Origin: Corynebacterium sp. HMSC29G08
Lineage (GTDB): Bacteria; Actinomycetota; Actinomycetes; Mycobacteriales; Mycobacteriaceae
NCBI RefSeq assembly: GCF_001806875.1
Contig: NZ_KV786277.1
Coordinates: forward strand, 1 to 64,000
DNA length: 64,000 bases
Direction of reading: 5' to 3'
Under the pieces are notes generated by a model that saw nothing but the letters and a program-made list of their open reading frames with translations, ran no database searches and had not been told where the DNA came from. Positions 62,950 through 64,000 of this stretch are shown piece after piece. Made by a program: the position numbers and the translations under genes. The first letter of the stretch is position 1, and each line of letters starts with the position of its first letter.

Positions 62950-62987
62950 CAACAGAGCCCCCCATCTGTCGATGAGGGGCTCTGTTG
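62950..62987 (-). terminator. ctaD terminator
   Basis: CAACAGAGCCCC and GGGGCTCTGTTG form a 12-bp perfect stem with a 14-base loop between ctaD and serB. The T-run after it on the minus strand is weak (TGTTACTGT). Confidence 0.75.
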
Positions 62988-63027
62988 TTGTAATCAGTCA
63001 GGTCGCGCGACGTATGGCGCAGCAGGC

Positions 63028-64000
63028 CTACTTCGCAGCACCAACCGTGGAAGCTTGGCTTTCGCCCTTCCAGGTAGCCGGCGTGTCAGTGGAGTGGCCG
63101 GTGTGTGCCTCGCGGCGCAGGGTCTCCACCATGTGCGGGTAGTGCAGCTCGAACGCCGGGCGCTCGGAGCGGATACGCGGCAGGGAGGTGAAGTTGTGGC
63201 GCGGCGGCGGGCAGGAGGTAGCCCACTCAAGCGAGTTGCCGTAGCCCCACGGATCGTCCACGGTGACGATCTCACCGTAGCGCCAGGACTTGAACACGTT
63301 CCAGATGAGCGGCAGCATACCGATGCCCAGGATCAGGGAGCCGACCGTGGAGACCTGGTTCAGCAAGGTGAAGCCATCGGTGTCAATGTAGTCAGCGTAG
63401 CGGCGCGGCATACCCATGTTGCCCAGCCAGTGCTGGACCAGGAAGGTTGTGTTGAAGCCGATGAAGACCAACCAGAAGGAGATCTTGCCCAGACGCTCAT
63501 CCAGCATGCGACCCGTCATCTTCGGGAACCAGAAGTGGACACCCGCGATGGCGGAGAACACAACGGTACCGAAGAGGGTGTAGTGGAAGTGAGCAACCAC
63601 GAAGTAGGAGTCATGCAGCTGGAAGTCCAGCGGCGGGGAGGCCAGCATAATACCGGTCAGACCACCGAAGAGGAAGGTGAACAGGAAGCCCATTGCCCAC
63701 AGCATCGGGGAATCGAAGGTGATACGGCCGTTCCACATGGTGCCGACCCAGTTGAAGAACTTCACACCGGTCGGAACTGAAATCAGGAACGTCATGAACG
63801 AGAAGAACGGCAGCAGAACCGCACCGGTTGCGAACATGTGGTGTGCCCACACAGCCATGGACAGGCCAGCAATAGCCAGGGTTGCAAAGACCAGGCCGAT
63901 GTAGCCGAAGATCGGCTTACGGGAGAACACCGGGATGATCTCAGAGATAATGCCGAAGAACGGCAACGCCAGGACGTACACCTCAGGGTGGCCGAAGAAC
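63028..64000 (-). CDS. ctaD: Cytochrome c oxidase subunit I, C-terminal part
   Basis: This is the 3' part of the aa3 oxidase catalytic subunit; the 5' part lies beyond the window end. Several membrane spans are visible, with the copper-B histidines in [12 protein letters not shown] and the heme histidines in [16 protein letters not shown]. The soluble tail ends with [16 protein letters not shown]-type sequence after [17 protein letters not shown]. The frame is open to the last base. Confidence 0.96.
   Translation of the reverse strand, partial: FFGHPEVYVLALPFFGIISEIIPVFSRKPIFGYIGLVFATLAIAGLSMAVWAHHMFATGAVLLPFFSFMTFLISVPTGVKFFNWVGTMWNGRITFDSPMLWAMGFLFTFLFGGLTGIMLASPPLDFQLHDSYFVVAHFHYTLFGTVVFSAIAGVHFWFPKMTGRMLDERLGKISFWLVFIGFNTTFLVQHWLGNMGMPRRYADYIDTDGFTLLNQVSTVGSLILGIGMLPLIWNVFKSWRYGEIVTVDDPWGYGNSLEWATSCPPPRHNFTSLPRIRSERPAFELHYPHMVETLRREAHTGHSTDTPATWKGESQASTVGAAK

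Overview
The window is a piece of a Corynebacterium chromosome. The evidence is the gene content and order (rne-rplU-rpmA, valS-folC, tig-clpP1-clpP2, rpiB next to pepN, ctaD-serB), a mycothiol-type thioredoxin-fold protein, a DtxR-type iron box, a ClgR-type box before clpP1P2, and many genes that look leaderless, with a TANNNT -10 box 6-8 bases before the start codon. Species cannot be fixed from this alone. Most of the window is conserved core; the accessory parts are the first 1.2 kb, the 461-base gap after rne, and 20.0-25.5 kb.

Layout. 1-1.2 kb: a small accessory module (an amber-interrupted gene and a DUF1877-like gene) where obg would be expected after rpmA. 1.2-6.1 kb: rpmA, rplU, rne and ndk, with an unusual 27-bp perfect inverted repeat and G-rich repeats between rne and ndk. 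6.4-15 kb: an acyl-CoA ligase, DUF4233-folC-valS, mdh and clpX. 15-19.7 kb: an alpha/beta hydrolase, a lipoprotein, clpP2/clpP1 and tig. 19.7-25.5 kb: tRNA-Pro and tRNA-Gly, a DUF1707 pair, then three tandem DUF3558-like lipoprotein genes (one broken by an amber codon) followed by a large Ala/Gly-rich PPE/ESX-like protein. 25.5-33.2 kb: rpiB, an Rv2466c-like protein whose CPWC site has become CPFA, pepN, metB, an MscS channel, glbO and a thioesterase. 33.2-38 kb: ettA, an ssb paralogue, a CopD-CtaG fusion and tRNA-Arg.

38-46 kb: a membrane protein with its winged-helix regulator, an SDR, orn, then a (deoxy)nucleoside salvage cluster: DeoR-type regulator, deoD, MFS transporter, deoC and a phosphopentomutase-type enzyme. 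These would import nucleosides, split them and feed deoxyribose phosphate into glycolysis. 46-51.7 kb: tRNA-His, a DtxR-controlled siderophore-interacting protein, an L,D-transpeptidase, tRNA-Lys, pncA, DUF305 (apparent frameshift), DUF3618, bcp, tRNA-Leu and two small membrane proteins. 51.7-57.5 kb: rdgB, rph, an MBL hydrolase, murI, rhomboid, a P1 peptidase, DUF2017 and clpS. 57.6-64 kb: pncB, dinG, a PTH2-like protein, serB and the 3' part of ctaD.

The most unusual signals: (1) tandem triplications of the stop-codon region at several gene ends, giving stops in all three frames and, at two convergent pairs, on both strands; (2) a terminator whose stem arms are two perfect DnaA boxes; (3) a ~69-bp dispersed palindromic element present twice; (4) two accessory reading frames each cut by a single in-frame TAG; (5) a DUF305 gene that needs one extra base in an A5 tract to reach its natural start; (6) the 27-bp inverted repeat after rne.
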